64,000 nucleotides of DNA from Streptomyces sp. Tu 3180 (lineage in GTDB: Bacteria; Actinomycetota; Actinomycetes; Streptomycetales; Streptomycetaceae): the NCBI RefSeq assembly GCF_009852415.1, contig NZ_WOXS01000002.1, forward strand, positions 4,752,001 to 4,816,000, given 5' to 3'. The position numbers and the translations under genes were made by a program. This document shows, piece by piece, positions 51,951-61,147 of this stretch (its first letter is position 1; each line of letters opens with the position of its first letter). Under the pieces are notes generated by a model. It did no database searches and had not been told where the DNA came from. It was given only the letters and a program-made list of their open reading frames with translations.

Positions 51951-52976
51951 TCACCCCGCGAACGCCTCCCCGAACGCCCCGTCCTCCTGCTCCACCCCGC
52001 TGCAATCCGTCGACGGGTCGTCCGCGGAGGTGTCCTCGCCGCACTGCCGGTCCCGGAACGTCGACCACATCGACACCCACGCGACGCCCTTCTCCTGCGC
52101 GAAGGCGCGCACCTGCGCCGCGTCCTCGAGCGTGAACGTCTCCCCCTCCACGTCGTTGACGCCGAGCATCGGGGTGAGCGCCATGCCCCGCCAGGCGGCG
52201 GCCTCGGACAGCCCGAAGACGTCCTGGAGCTGGGCGTTCGCGGCCTCGGCCGCGGTGAGGGCGTAGTCGCCCATGTCACCGTCGTAGGACTCGCCGTAGT
52301 TCATCGTCATGAGGTTGACGGTGGCGACCCGCACGCCGTGGTCGTTGGCGGACGCCAGCAGGGCCAGCCCGTCCTCGTCGAGCCCGGACGGCATGACCGG
52401 GAGCGTGAACGACACCTCCAGGTCCGCGCGCTCCTCCTGCAGCAGCGCGATCGCCTCCGAACGCAGGTCCACGGAGGCGGAGTCGGCGAGTTCGTCGCCC
52501 TCGATGTCGAAGTCGGCGCGGGTGGCGCCGGCCGCGTCCAGCGCGGTGCCGTACGCCTCGGCCAGCTCGGCCGCGGTGCCGCAGGTGGCCGCCAGTTCGT
52601 CGCCGGAGGCGCCGCCGAAGGAGACGCGGACGTCGGCGCCGGACCCGGTGAGGCCCGCGATCCGGGACGTCACGGTCGCGTCGTCGATGTCCTGGGCGCC
52701 GTTCCAGTACGGGGTGCAGCCGCTGCCGGAGGAGATCACGAAGGCCAGGTTGTACGTCGTGGGGGAGCCCGCCGAGTCGGTGCCGGAGGCCGTGGAGGAA
52801 CTGACGTACGGCGCGTAGGCGGTGACCGGCGCGGACGACGACGAGACGGCGGGGGCGGGGTCCGCCGGGGCCGCGTCCGCCGTGGTGTCCCCGGCGGAGC
52901 AGCCCGCGGTGGCCGCGACCAGGGCCAGGGCCGGGAGGAGGGCGAGCCCGGCGACGGACTTCAGTGGACCGCGCAT
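51951..52976 (-). CDS. GH18-like (chitinase-fold) lipoprotein
   Basis: The 341-residue product has a lipoprotein signal (MRGPLKSVAGLALLPALALV then AATAGC, lipobox T-A-G-C). The mature part shows the GH18 barrel pattern: DVRVSFGGASGDEL (the SxGG strand) and RADFDIEGDEL, which corresponds to the DxxDxDxE catalytic motif with Glu retained. It should act on or bind chitin or peptidoglycan-like glycans at the outer membrane face. Short actinobacterial proteins of this kind are often annotated chitinase or GH18. ATG 52976 is the first after the divergent promoter. Confidence 0.82.
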   Translation of the reverse strand: MRGPLKSVAGLALLPALALVAATAGCSAGDTTADAAPADPAPAVSSSSAPVTAYAPYVSSSTASGTDSAGSPTTYNLAFVISSGSGCTPYWNGAQDIDDATVTSRIAGLTGSGADVRVSFGGASGDELAATCGTAAELAEAYGTALDAAGATRADFDIEGDELADSASVDLRSEAIALLQEERADLEVSFTLPVMPSGLDEDGLALLASANDHGVRVATVNLMTMNYGESYDGDMGDYALTAAEAANAQLQDVFGLSEAAAWRGMALTPMLGVNDVEGETFTLEDAAQVRAFAQEKGVAWVSMWSTFRDRQCGEDTSADDPSTDCSGVEQEDGAFGEAFAG

Positions 52977-53163
52977 CGTGCTCGTTCCGTTCGTGAGACG
53001 TCGGGTGGACGGCCAACGTGGCACACGGGTCTGTGCGCTTCCTGAGGGTGTGCGCCCGGTTCCCGGACGATTCCCAGGAGACGGAGAGGTTCGCGCCCTT
53101 CCCACGGGAGACCCACGGGAAACGCTGGGTTTTCCCTGCACCACGGCTTCTACCGTCCCGGCC

Positions 53164-53535
53164 ATGCATTCCGATCCTGCCATCGAGAGCCGCGCCGCCG
53201 CGCGCGGCCGTCGCCGCAAACGCCCCGACGGGCCCGGCGAAGGACCCGTCTTCGTCGACTCCTCCGGACGCCGGGCCAAGGTGCTGCGCCGGATCGGTCT
53301 CCTCCTGGGGACCGCGTGCGCCGGGTACGCGGTCGTGCTGGGCATGGCCTTCATGGGCATCGGCACCTCGGTCACGCCGGCCTCGCTGCTGCCGTTCGGG
53401 GCCGGGCAGGGGCAGGCCGGTCCCGGCGGTGGCGCGGGTCCGCGGGGCGGGGCGGCCCCGACCGGCACACCGCCGTCCCCGCCGGCCGGTACGCCGAGCG
53501 CCACCGCCGTCCCCGCTCCCGCGGCGACCTCGTGA
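53164..53535 (+). CDS. small membrane protein preceding the polysaccharide synthase
   Basis: The 123-residue product has a basic N-terminus with RGRRRKRP, one transmembrane helix at about residues 45-66 (IGLLLGTACAGYAVVLGMAF) and a Gly/Pro/Ala-rich extracytoplasmic tail. It overlaps the next gene by GTGA, so it is coupled to the deacetylase-glycosyltransferase. No family was recognised; a role as an accessory to that enzyme is inferred. Confidence 0.72.
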   Translation: MHSDPAIESRAAARGRRRKRPDGPGEGPVFVDSSGRRAKVLRRIGLLLGTACAGYAVVLGMAFMGIGTSVTPASLLPFGAGQGQAGPGGGAGPRGGAAPTGTPPSPPAGTPSATAVPAPAATS

Positions 53536-55787
53536 GCGCGTCCCCCGCCCGCGGCAGGCGGCGCGCCCCCACCCGCATGGAGCGCGCCGCCGGCCGGGCC
53601 GCCGCGCTGCACCGGCCGCGGGTCCTCCTCGCGCTGCTCCTCCTGCTCGCCCTGACCTGTGTGATGCTCCTCGACGGCTACCTGCGCGCCGAGGTCGGCG
53701 ACGACCAGCGGGTCCGCACCGGGGCCTCGTCCTCCGAGGTGCCCGGCGAGATCCTCGACGGCGGCCCGATCCTCAGCTTCCCCGGCGGGCAGGCCGAGAC
53801 CACCTCCGTCCCGGACAGGACGATCGTGCTCACCTTCGACGACGGTCCGGACCCCACCTGGACGCCGAAGGTCATGGAGGTCCTGGAGGAGTACGACGTC
53901 CCCGGCACGTTCTTCGTGGTCGGCTCGATGGTGGCGCGCCACCCCGGCATCGTGGAGGACCTGGTCGACCGGGGCCACGAGATCGGCGTCCACACCTTCA
54001 CGCACGTCGACCTGTCGTACCAGAGCGCCTCCCGCGTCACCCGCGAGGTGGAGCAGACCCAGCTCGCTCTCGCGGGCGCGGCCGGGATCACCACCACGCT
54101 GTTCCGGGCGCCGTACTCCTCGAAGACGGACGCCGTCGACAACTACAGCTGGCAGGTCTACCGGCAGCTCGGCGAGGACGGGTACACCAGCGTCTTCACC
54201 GACACCGACAGCGAGGACTGGAAGGAACCGGGCGTCGCGAGGATCGTCGAAGGGGCCACCCCGGAGGACGGGGAGGGCGCCTCGGTGCTCTTCCACGACT
54301 CCGGCGGCGATCGCACCCAGACCCTGGAGGCGCTGTCGAAGTACATCGAGAAGATGCAGGCGAAGGGCTACAGCTTCACCACCGTCAGCGGCGCCATGGC
54401 CGAGCAGCAGCCCGCCGGCGGATCCGGCACCGACGGGTCCGGAGCGGGCGGGCCCGCCGCCGGCGCTCCCTCCGGCACCGGCAACCCGCTCCAGGCCTCC
54501 CACCGCCCCGCCACCGGCACGACCCTCTACGCGGGCGAGGCGCTCCTCGCGGCCGTCGCCGTCGCCGAGTGGACGGTGCCCGCGCTCTCGGCCGCACTGG
54601 TGGTCGTCGGCGTGGCCGTCCTGGGGCGGTTCGGGCTGATGCTCGTCCTCGCCCGGCGCCACCACAGGCAGCGCAACAGACGCCGCTTCGGCTGGGGACC
54701 GCCCGTCACCCGGCCGGTCAGCGTGATCGTCCCGGCGTACAACGAGAAGGAGTGCATCGGGAACACCCTGCGGTCGCTGGCCGGGAGCACCCACCCGATC
54801 GAGATCGTCGTCGTCGACGACGGCTCCACGGACGGCACGGCGGACCTCGCCGAAGGGCTCGGCCTGCCGAACGTCCGGGTGATCCGGCAGGAGAACGCGG
54901 GCAAGCCGGCCGCCCTGAACAACGGCATCCGCAGCGCCCGGCACGACATCGTGGTGATGATGGACGGCGACACCGTCTTCGAGCCGGACACAGTGGGCCG
55001 CCTGGTGCAGCCCTTCGCCGACCCGCGGGTGGGGGCCGTCGCGGGCAACGCCAAGGTCGGCAACCGCTCCACGCTCATCGGCGCCTGGCAGCACATCGAG
55101 TACGTGATGGGCTTCAACCTCGACCGGCGCATGTACGACCTGCTGCGCTGCATGCCGACCATCCCCGGCGCGATCGGCGCGTTCCGCCGCGAGGCGGTCC
55201 TCCGGGCGGGCGGCATGAGCGAGGACACCCTCGCCGAGGACACCGACATCACCATCGCGCTGCACCGCGCGGGATGGCGGGTCGTCTACGAGGAGCACGC
55301 GCGCGCGTGGACCGAGGCCCCGCGCACCCTGCGGCAGCTGTGGTCCCAGCGCCACCGCTGGTCGTACGGCACCATGCAGGCGCTGTGGAAGCACCGCAAG
55401 TCCCTGACGGACAAGGGGCCTTCGGGGCGCTTCGGGCGCGTGGGCATGCCGCTGGTGGTGCTCTTCCAGGTCGTCACGCCGGTGTTCGCGCCGCTCATCG
55501 ACGTGTTCACCGTGTACTCGATGGTCTTCGTCGACTTCCGGGCGGCGCTGCTGGCCTGGCTCGCCGTGCTGGGCGTGCAGCTGGTGTGCGCCGCGTACGC
55601 CTTCCGGCTCGACCGGGAGAAGTACCGGTACCTGCTGATGATGCCGCTGCAGCAGCTCGCGTACCGGCAGATGATGTACCTCGTCCTCATCCACTCCTGC
55701 GTCACCGCCCTGACCGGCGGCCGGCTGCGCTGGCAGAAGCTGAAGCGCACGGGCGAGGTCGGGACGCCGGCGGGGACGGGCGGCTGA
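53532..55787 (+). CDS. bifunctional polysaccharide deacetylase / glycosyltransferase 2 (MatB-like)
   Basis: The 751-residue protein has an N-terminal transmembrane helix (about 28-48), a NodB deacetylase domain with LTFDDGPDPTWTP and IGVHTFTHVDLS (metal Asp and HxxxH), a Gly/Ser linker, a second helix near 335-365, and a processive GT2 domain: IVPAYNEKECIG, VVVDDGSTDGT, MMDGDTVFE, AEDTDITIA and SQRHRWSYG (QxxRW). C-terminal helices follow. This plan is that of Streptomyces MatB, linked to a poly-N-acetylglucosamine-like exopolymer in hyphal aggregation (recalled). It should polymerise and partly deacetylate an amino-sugar polymer. GTG 53532 overlaps the upstream stop. Confidence 0.88.
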   Translation: MSASPARGRRRAPTRMERAAGRAAALHRPRVLLALLLLLALTCVMLLDGYLRAEVGDDQRVRTGASSSEVPGEILDGGPILSFPGGQAETTSVPDRTIVLTFDDGPDPTWTPKVMEVLEEYDVPGTFFVVGSMVARHPGIVEDLVDRGHEIGVHTFTHVDLSYQSASRVTREVEQTQLALAGAAGITTTLFRAPYSSKTDAVDNYSWQVYRQLGEDGYTSVFTDTDSEDWKEPGVARIVEGATPEDGEGASVLFHDSGGDRTQTLEALSKYIEKMQAKGYSFTTVSGAMAEQQPAGGSGTDGSGAGGPAAGAPSGTGNPLQASHRPATGTTLYAGEALLAAVAVAEWTVPALSAALVVVGVAVLGRFGLMLVLARRHHRQRNRRRFGWGPPVTRPVSVIVPAYNEKECIGNTLRSLAGSTHPIEIVVVDDGSTDGTADLAEGLGLPNVRVIRQENAGKPAALNNGIRSARHDIVVMMDGDTVFEPDTVGRLVQPFADPRVGAVAGNAKVGNRSTLIGAWQHIEYVMGFNLDRRMYDLLRCMPTIPGAIGAFRREAVLRAGGMSEDTLAEDTDITIALHRAGWRVVYEEHARAWTEAPRTLRQLWSQRHRWSYGTMQALWKHRKSLTDKGPSGRFGRVGMPLVVLFQVVTPVFAPLIDVFTVYSMVFVDFRAALLAWLAVLGVQLVCAAYAFRLDREKYRYLLMMPLQQLAYRQMMYLVLIHSCVTALTGGRLRWQKLKRTGEVGTPAGTGG

Positions 55788-56904
55788 CGGGGGCGCACCG
55801 CAAGGGGGCCGTACGGGCCGGGCGGGCCGGACGCCCGCGGCCGGCGGCCCGCCCGGCCCCGGCGGGCCGTGACGGGTACTTCGACCTCCTGCGCGCGGTG
55901 GCCCTGGTCCGGGTCGTGGCGTACCGCACCTTCGGCTGGGCCTGGGCGGGCCTGGTCCTCCCGTCGATGGGGTGATGTTCGGGCTGGCCGGCACCCTGAC
56001 GGCCAGGTCGCTGCGGCGCCCCGCGCTCGCGGTGATCCGGGGCCGCGTCCGCCGTCTCCTGCCGCCGTTCTGGTTCCGGGGCTTCTTCGTGGTCACCGCG
56101 ATGCTGGCGCACGGCTGGATGCCGGGATGGCGGATCGTGTACGGGATCGTGCCGCTCGGCGACCCACCGGGCAGCGCCTGGGCCGAGCAGGCCCGGGAGG
56201 TCGTCTGGTACCTGCGGACGTACCTGTGGTTCGTGCCGCTCTCCCCGCTGCTGCTGCGGGTGTTCCGGCTGTCCCCGGTCCCGGTGCTGGTGCTGTCGCT
56301 CGTCCCGGTGGTCCTCCTCACGTACGTGTGGCGGCCGCCGGAGGGGCGGCTCGGCGGCGCCCTCACCGACCTCGCGACGCTCCTGTTCTGCTGGCTCCTC
56401 GGCCTCGCCCACCACGACGGGGTGCTCGCGCGGCTGCGCCCCCTCGCCGTCGCCGCGGCGTCGTCCGCCGCGCTCGCCCACGGCGGCTGGTACGCCTTCA
56501 CCCGCCAGGCCGAACACGGCGGCACCTACGACCTGGACGACAACCCGCTCGCGCAGGCCTTCCGGCCGGCGGGATTCGTGACGCTGCTGATGTACGCCAA
56601 GGAGCACGCGGGCCCCGTGGGACCGTCCCGTTCCCGGCTGGTCACCGTGTTCAACGCGCGCGCCGTGACGATCTGCCTCTGGCACGGACCGGCGCTGGTC
56701 CTGGCCGTGCCGCTGATCGACCGGTTCTGGCGGGTGCCCGCGTTCGAGGCGTACCTGCCGCTGGAGAGCCAGTGGTTCCTGTTCGGCGTCGGCTGGGTCC
56801 TGATCGCGGGTTTCGTGCTGGCGTGCGGATGGGTCGAGGACGTCGCCGCGCGCCGGAAGCCGACGCTGCTGCCGTGGGGGCGGGCTGCAAGAATGGACCC
56901 GTGA
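55784..56904 (+). pseudogene. acyltransferase-3 family gene split by a frameshift
   Basis: The 5' part (CTG 55784 to TGA 55975) reads YFDLLRAVALVRVVAYRTFG and WAWAGLVLPSMG; the 3' part (GTG 55972 to 56904, 310 residues) continues VMFGLAGTLTARSLRRPALA with about eight membrane helices. The two join exactly if one G is restored in the GGGG run at about 55969. Two further changes point to decay: no ATG/GTG/TTG opens the 5' frame (CTG sits where GTGA overlap is expected), and the usual His of the VVxYH motif is Arg. It may once have O-acetylated the polymer made by the upstream enzyme. Its stop overlaps the menG start. Confidence 0.65.
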
Positions 56905-57596
56905 CCCGCGCATCCCTGGACAAGCAGCCGCACGAAGTCGCCTCGATGTTCGACGGCGTGGCGGAACGGTACGACCTGACGAACGACGTGCTGTCCCTCG
57001 GGCAGGCGCGGCTGTGGCGCAGGGAGGTCGCGAAGGCGGTCGACGCGCGGCCCGCGCAGAAGGTCCTCGACCTGGCCGCCGGGACGGGCACGTCCTCGAT
57101 GCCGTTCGTCCGCACCGGCGCGTACGTCGTCCCCTGCGACTTCTCCCTCGGCATGCTCCAGGTCGGCAAGCGGCGCAACGCCTGGCTGCCGTTCACGGCC
57201 GGCGACGCGACGCGGCTGCCGTTCAAGGACGACACGTTCGACGCCGTCACCATCTCCTTCGGGCTGCGCAACGTGCAGGACTTCGACGCCGCGCTGCGCG
57301 AGATGCACCGGGTGACCCGGCCCGGCGGACGGGTCGTGATCTGCGAGTTCTCCCAGCCGACGTGGGCGCCGTTCCGCACCGTCTACACCGAGTACCTGAT
57401 GCGCGCCCTGCCGCCGGTCGCCCGCGCGGTGTCCTCCAACCCGGACGCGTACGTCTACCTCGCCGAGTCCATCCGCGCCTGGCCCGACCAGCCCGCCCTG
57501 GCCGAGCGGCTGCGGGGGGCCGGCTGGTCGAAGGTGGCGTGGCGCAACCTGACCGGCGGGGTCGTGGCGCTGCACCGGGGCCTCAAGGACAGCTGA
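56901..57596 (+). CDS. menG: demethylmenaquinone methyltransferase (MenG/UbiE)
   Basis: The 231-residue methyltransferase has VASMFDGVAERYDLTNDVLS and LSLGQARLWRREV at the N-terminus, motif I VLDLAAGTGTSS, and AVTISFGLRNVQDFDAALRE with MHRVTRPGGRVVICEFS, all diagnostic of UbiE/MenG. It methylates demethylmenaquinone in the last synthetic step. GTG 56901 overlaps the acyltransferase stop; AAGAAT 8 nt upstream looks like a -10 box, so an additional leaderless transcript is likely. Neighbouring mqnC and the reductase at 58641 fit the pathway. Confidence 0.94.
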   Translation: MTRASLDKQPHEVASMFDGVAERYDLTNDVLSLGQARLWRREVAKAVDARPAQKVLDLAAGTGTSSMPFVRTGAYVVPCDFSLGMLQVGKRRNAWLPFTAGDATRLPFKDDTFDAVTISFGLRNVQDFDAALREMHRVTRPGGRVVICEFSQPTWAPFRTVYTEYLMRALPPVARAVSSNPDAYVYLAESIRAWPDQPALAERLRGAGWSKVAWRNLTGGVVALHRGLKDS

Positions 57597-57918
57597 GGAC
57601 CGCCGTGCCGGGGCCGCGCGGCTCCTCCCGTTCGCGCCGGAGCCCGCCGGACGGCGGCACGGGCCCGCGCGGCTCGCGCACCCCTCCGCCGCCTTCCCCC
57701 TCGCCGAAGTCGAACCACACGTGGACCGGGGAGTCCCGCGGCACCTCGGTGCCGGGCCGCGGGTACTGGCGCACGACGTGGTCGACGACGGTGAGAGGGA
57801 AGTCCGGCCGGTCCGGCGCGACGAGGAACAGGCCACGCGCCCGGGCCGACTCGCGCGCGTCCACGGCCATCAGACCGACCAGGCGCGGCACGCGCACTTC
57901 GGGTGTCCTGGGTGTCAT
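57583..57918 (-). CDS. PASTA-domain protein
   Basis: The 111-residue product has one PASTA-like repeat: VRVPRLVGLMAVDARESARA, then VVDHVVRQYPRPGTEVPRDS and PVHVWFDFGEG. A Gly/Glu/Arg/Pro-rich tail follows. PASTA domains bind muropeptides or beta-lactams, usually outside the cell, yet no signal peptide or membrane helix is visible here, which is odd. ATG 57918 is chosen; starts at 57933 and 57984 are alternatives. It overlaps menG by 14 bp on the opposite strand. Confidence 0.75.
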   Translation of the reverse strand: MTPRTPEVRVPRLVGLMAVDARESARARGLFLVAPDRPDFPLTVVDHVVRQYPRPGTEVPRDSPVHVWFDFGEGEGGGGVREPRGPVPPSGGLRREREEPRGPGTAVLSCP

Positions 57919-58008
57919 GCGCACGGACGTCACCCCCCAGCGGTACCGGCAGGGTAGACCCGCGCGTGCGGCCGCCGGAAGCATCCCGTGGCGTTCCGTG
58001 ACAATCGA

Positions 58009-58542
58009 TCACATCGAGTCACCGGCTTGCGGGTGTCTCAGGTCCAGCCGGTAGCAGTGGGCCTCCCGCCGCGAGACCGGCGTCGTGAACGTCTCGGCGA
58101 GGCGCATCCCCAGCCGCCGGGCGACGGCTGCCGAGCGGGCGTTGCGGGCGTCCACCATCGCCACCACGCTCTTCGTGCCCGCCGCGCGCACGCGCTCCAG
58201 CGTCCGCAGCGCCGCCGCGGTGGCGTACCCCTTGCCCCAGTGCTCCCGCGCGAGCCGCCAGCCGATCTCGATCTCGCCGGTGGGACCCCAGTCCCGCTCC
58301 CAGGGCTGGGCGCCGGTGAAGCCGACGACGTCACCGGAGTCGTCGAGCACGGTCCACAGGCAGAAGCCGAACTCGGCGTCGTGCCGGCGCTGGCGGGCGG
58401 TGAGCTCCTCGTAGACCGACAGCTCCGCCGGCGTGCCCCCGTGGAACTCCATGACCTCCGGGTCGTCGAAGATCCGGTGCCAGACGACGGCGTCCTCGTG
58501 GGTGGGGACTCGGAGCCGTACAGCGGGGAGAGCTCGGTTCAC
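58009..58542 (-). CDS. GNAT-family N-acetyltransferase
   Basis: The 177-residue protein fits the RimJ/RimL-like Acetyltransf_3 group: VRLRVPTHEDAVVWHRIFDD at the start, IEIGWRLAREHWGKGYATAA (acetyl-CoA binding, GxGxA pattern GKGYA) at about residues 92-111, and VVAMVDARNARSAAVARRLG with MRLAETF. It transfers an acetyl group to an unknown amine or protein N-terminus. The start is GTG 58542. It is divergent from the reductase gene at 58641. Confidence 0.87.
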   Translation of the reverse strand: MNRALPAVRLRVPTHEDAVVWHRIFDDPEVMEFHGGTPAELSVYEELTARQRRHDAEFGFCLWTVLDDSGDVVGFTGAQPWERDWGPTGEIEIGWRLAREHWGKGYATAAALRTLERVRAAGTKSVVAMVDARNARSAAVARRLGMRLAETFTTPVSRREAHCYRLDLRHPQAGDSM

Positions 58543-58640
58543 GGGGGCAGCCCTTCAGCCGGGTGATCGATTCTGCTGCATAGACTGCCCATGTCCAGTG
58601 CCGGTCGGCACGCAGATTTCGAACTTGGGGAGATCCCGCC

Positions 58641-59924
58641 GTGACCGAGCCCCTCTCCGACAACACCGCCGACGTGATCGTCGTGGGCGCGGGGCCAGCC
58701 GGCTCCACCACCGCGTACCACCTGGCCAGGTCCGGACTCGACGTGCTCCTGCTGGAGAAGACCGAGTTCCCGCGGGAGAAGGTCTGCGGCGACGGACTCA
58801 CCCCGCGTGCCGTGAAGCAGCTGGTGTCGATGGGCATCGACGTCTCCGAGGAGGCCGGCTGGCTGCGCAACAAGGGCCTGCGCATCATCGGCGGCGGCGT
58901 CCGCCTCCAGCTGGACTGGCCGGATCTCGCCTCCTTCCCCGACTACGGACTGGTCCGCAAGCGCGACGACTTCGACGAGCAGCTCGCCCGGCAGGCCCAG
59001 AAGGCCGGTGCCCGGCTGTACGAGCGCTGCAACGTGGGCGCGCCGATCGTCGACGAGCGCACCGGGCGCATCACGGGCGTGAAGGCCAGGCTCGGCGAGG
59101 ACAAGCGGGAAGTCACCTTCCACGCCCCGCTGGTGGTGGCCGCCGACGGCAACTCCACCCGGCTGTCCCTGGCGATGGGGCTGCACCGCCGCGAGGACCG
59201 CCCGATGGGTGTCGCGGTGCGCACGTACTTCACCTCGCCGCGCCACGACGACGACTACCTGGAGTCCTGGCTGGAGCTGTGGGACCGCCGCGGCCCGCAG
59301 GACCGCCTGCTGCCCGGCTACGGCTGGATCTTCGGCATGGGCGACGGGACGAGCAACGTCGGTCTCGGCGTGCTCAACACCTCGGAGTCCTTCAAGGAGC
59401 TGGACTGGCGCGAGGTCCTCAAGGCCTGGTGCGCCTCGATGCCCGAGGACTGGGGCTACACCCCGGACAACATGACCGGCCCGATCCGCGGCGCCGCGCT
59501 GCCCATGGCCTTCAACCGCCAGCCGCACTACACGCGCGGGCTGCTGCTCGTCGGCGACGCGGGCGGCCTGGTGAACCCGTTCAACGGCGAGGGCATCGCC
59601 TACGCCATGGAGTCCGGGCAGATCGCCGCCGACGTCATCGTGCAGGCACACGCGCGGGCCACGCCGGCCCAGCGGGAGACCGCCCTCCAGCGCTACCCGC
59701 GCGTCCTGAAGGACACCTACGGCGGCTACTACACGCTCGGCCGCGCCTTCGTGAAGCTCATCGGCAACCCGAAGGTCATGCAGATCGCCGCCCAGCGCGG
59801 TCTGACGCACCCGCTGCTGATGAAGTTCACCCTGAAGCTGCTCGCCAACCTGACGGACCCGACGGGCGGCGACGCGATGGACCGCATCATCAACGGCCTG
59901 AGCAAGGTGGCGCCGAAGGCGTGA
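58641..59924 (+). CDS. geranylgeranyl-reductase-family FAD oxidoreductase (MenJ-like)
   Basis: The 427-residue flavoprotein has the FAD motif VIVVGAGPAGSTTAYHLA at about residues 12-29, FPREKVCGDGLTPRAVKQL with the CGDG family signature, and LLVGDAGGLVNPFNGEGIAY, the second FAD site. Actinobacterial homologues include MenJ, which saturates one isoprene unit of menaquinone. Between menG and nuo this role is likely, though lipid-tail reductases for other prenyls look similar. GTG 58641 follows GGGGAG; TAGACT about 60 nt upstream is a possible -10 box. Confidence 0.88.
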   Translation: MTEPLSDNTADVIVVGAGPAGSTTAYHLARSGLDVLLLEKTEFPREKVCGDGLTPRAVKQLVSMGIDVSEEAGWLRNKGLRIIGGGVRLQLDWPDLASFPDYGLVRKRDDFDEQLARQAQKAGARLYERCNVGAPIVDERTGRITGVKARLGEDKREVTFHAPLVVAADGNSTRLSLAMGLHRREDRPMGVAVRTYFTSPRHDDDYLESWLELWDRRGPQDRLLPGYGWIFGMGDGTSNVGLGVLNTSESFKELDWREVLKAWCASMPEDWGYTPDNMTGPIRGAALPMAFNRQPHYTRGLLLVGDAGGLVNPFNGEGIAYAMESGQIAADVIVQAHARATPAQRETALQRYPRVLKDTYGGYYTLGRAFVKLIGNPKVMQIAAQRGLTHPLLMKFTLKLLANLTDPTGGDAMDRIINGLSKVAPKA

Positions 59925-60322
59925 CGCGCCCCGCGCACGCGGGAGCCGTGAGCGGGGCCGTGGGCGGCCGGGACCGAGGGGGCGGACTTCCCCGGCCGCC
60001 GGCGTCCGTGCGGGCGCCGTGAGGGGCCGTCGCGGAGGTCCTGCGCCGTGCCGCGGCCGCGCACCGGCCCGTCAACGCGCGCCGAGCGCGGGACGATCCG
60101 GGCAATCGGGCGATCCCGGGCGAGGGTGCGCGAGGCGCGGGGCGGGACGCCGCGCGACGCCCGGGACCCCGGCGCGCGGCGCGTCGCGGGCGGGGTCGGG
60201 TCGAGTCCGGCGGAACGGAATGCCCGAAGTGCCCCGGAAGTGAGCCGGAGAGGCCCGGAGACGGACCGGGGAGGGCCGCTGCCCCCGAGCGGCAGCGGCC
60301 CTTCAGTCCGTGTGGGCGCGGG
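59925..60322. other. 398-bp GC-rich intergenic region
   Basis: This convergent gap is almost entirely G/C. The only clear structure is the hairpin at 60272-60302. No gene with supporting codon pattern or motif was found. Confidence 0.45.
60272..60302. terminator. 12-bp stem-loop after the NlpC/P60 gene
   Basis: AGGGCCGCTGCC (60272-60283) pairs with GGCAGCGGCCCT (60291-60302) around a 7-nt loop, 20 bp beyond the minus-strand stop at 60323. It probably ends the NlpC/P60 transcript and may also stop readthrough from the reductase gene. Confidence 0.8.
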
Positions 60323-61147
60323 TCAGAGCACGCGCACGGCACCCGACGCGGGGTAGCCGGAGAGGTCCTGGATGACGACGCCCTTGGAGGGGTTGGCGGC
60401 GTCCAGGTACTGGCCGTTGCCGATGTAGACGCCCACGTGGTACGCGGAGCCCTTGCCGCCCCAGTAGAGGATGTCGCCGACCTGGATCTGGGACAGCGGG
60501 ATGTCGGTGCCCGCCATGGACTGGTCCTGCGACACGCGCGGCAGGTCGACGCCGACCTGCTTGAACGCGGCCTGCACCAGGCTCGAGCAGTCCCAGGCGT
60601 TGGGGCCCGAGGCGCCCATGACGTAGGCGTCGCCCACCTGCGCCCTGAGGAAGGCGATGACCGTGGCGACGCTGCCGCTGGCCGGCGCGGACGCCGTCGT
60701 GGTGGTGGAGGCGGAAGCGGAGGCGGAGGCGGGGGCGGACAGGGCGGTGCGCTCGGCGTCGCGCGCGGCGCGCTCGGCGGCGGCCTTGCGGGCCTCCTCC
60801 GCGGCCTTCTTCTTCGCCTCGGCCTTCTTCTTGGCCTCGGCGAGGTCCGCCTTGGCCTCCTTGGCGGCCTGGGCGGCGGCCGCGTCGCGCTCGGCCTGCA
60901 GCTGGTAGTTCGCGGCGGCCTGCTGGGTGGCGTCCGCGGACTGGGCGACCTGGGCGGCCAGGTCGGCCGTCAGGGTGGGCAGTTCGAGGGTCTGCGTCAC
61001 CGGCTCGGCGGCGTTCGCCGAACCCGACGCCCCGGCCACTGCCAGGGTGCTGAGGACGCCACCGGCAACTCCGGCCCGCACGGCGAGCGCGGACTGCGCG
61101 GTACGGCGGGGCTTCCGGTGGCTGCGTATGTGAGCGGTGTGGGACAT
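60323..61147 (-). CDS. secreted NlpC/P60 peptidoglycan hydrolase
   Basis: The 274-residue product has a twin-basic signal region (MSHTAHIRSHRKPRRTAQSA) and hydrophobic core with cleavage expected near ANA|AEP, a Lys/Glu/Ala coiled coil at about 70-125, a Ser/Thr linker, and a C-terminal NlpC/P60 domain: AWDCSSLVQAAFKQ with the catalytic Cys and YHVGVYIGNGQYLDA with the catalytic His. It should cut peptide stems in the cell wall. ATG 61147 is the likely start; an upstream in-frame ATG at 61177 is possible. No ydaO-type riboswitch was recognised upstream. Confidence 0.88.
   Translation of the reverse strand: MSHTAHIRSHRKPRRTAQSALAVRAGVAGGVLSTLAVAGASGSANAAEPVTQTLELPTLTADLAAQVAQSADATQQAAANYQLQAERDAAAAQAAKEAKADLAEAKKKAEAKKKAAEEARKAAAERAARDAERTALSAPASASASASTTTTASAPASGSVATVIAFLRAQVGDAYVMGASGPNAWDCSSLVQAAFKQVGVDLPRVSQDQSMAGTDIPLSQIQVGDILYWGGKGSAYHVGVYIGNGQYLDAANPSKGVVIQDLSGYPASGAVRVL

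Noticed and set aside
51951..56525. 1524-codon minus-strand frame
   Set aside because: Only its last 341 codons (GH18-like lipoprotein) are real; the rest is antisense to the synthase and acyltransferase.
59925..60322. Small open frames (74-150 codons) in the GC-rich gap
   Set aside because: Arg/Pro/Gly-rich translations on both strands, typical of non-coding GC-rich DNA.
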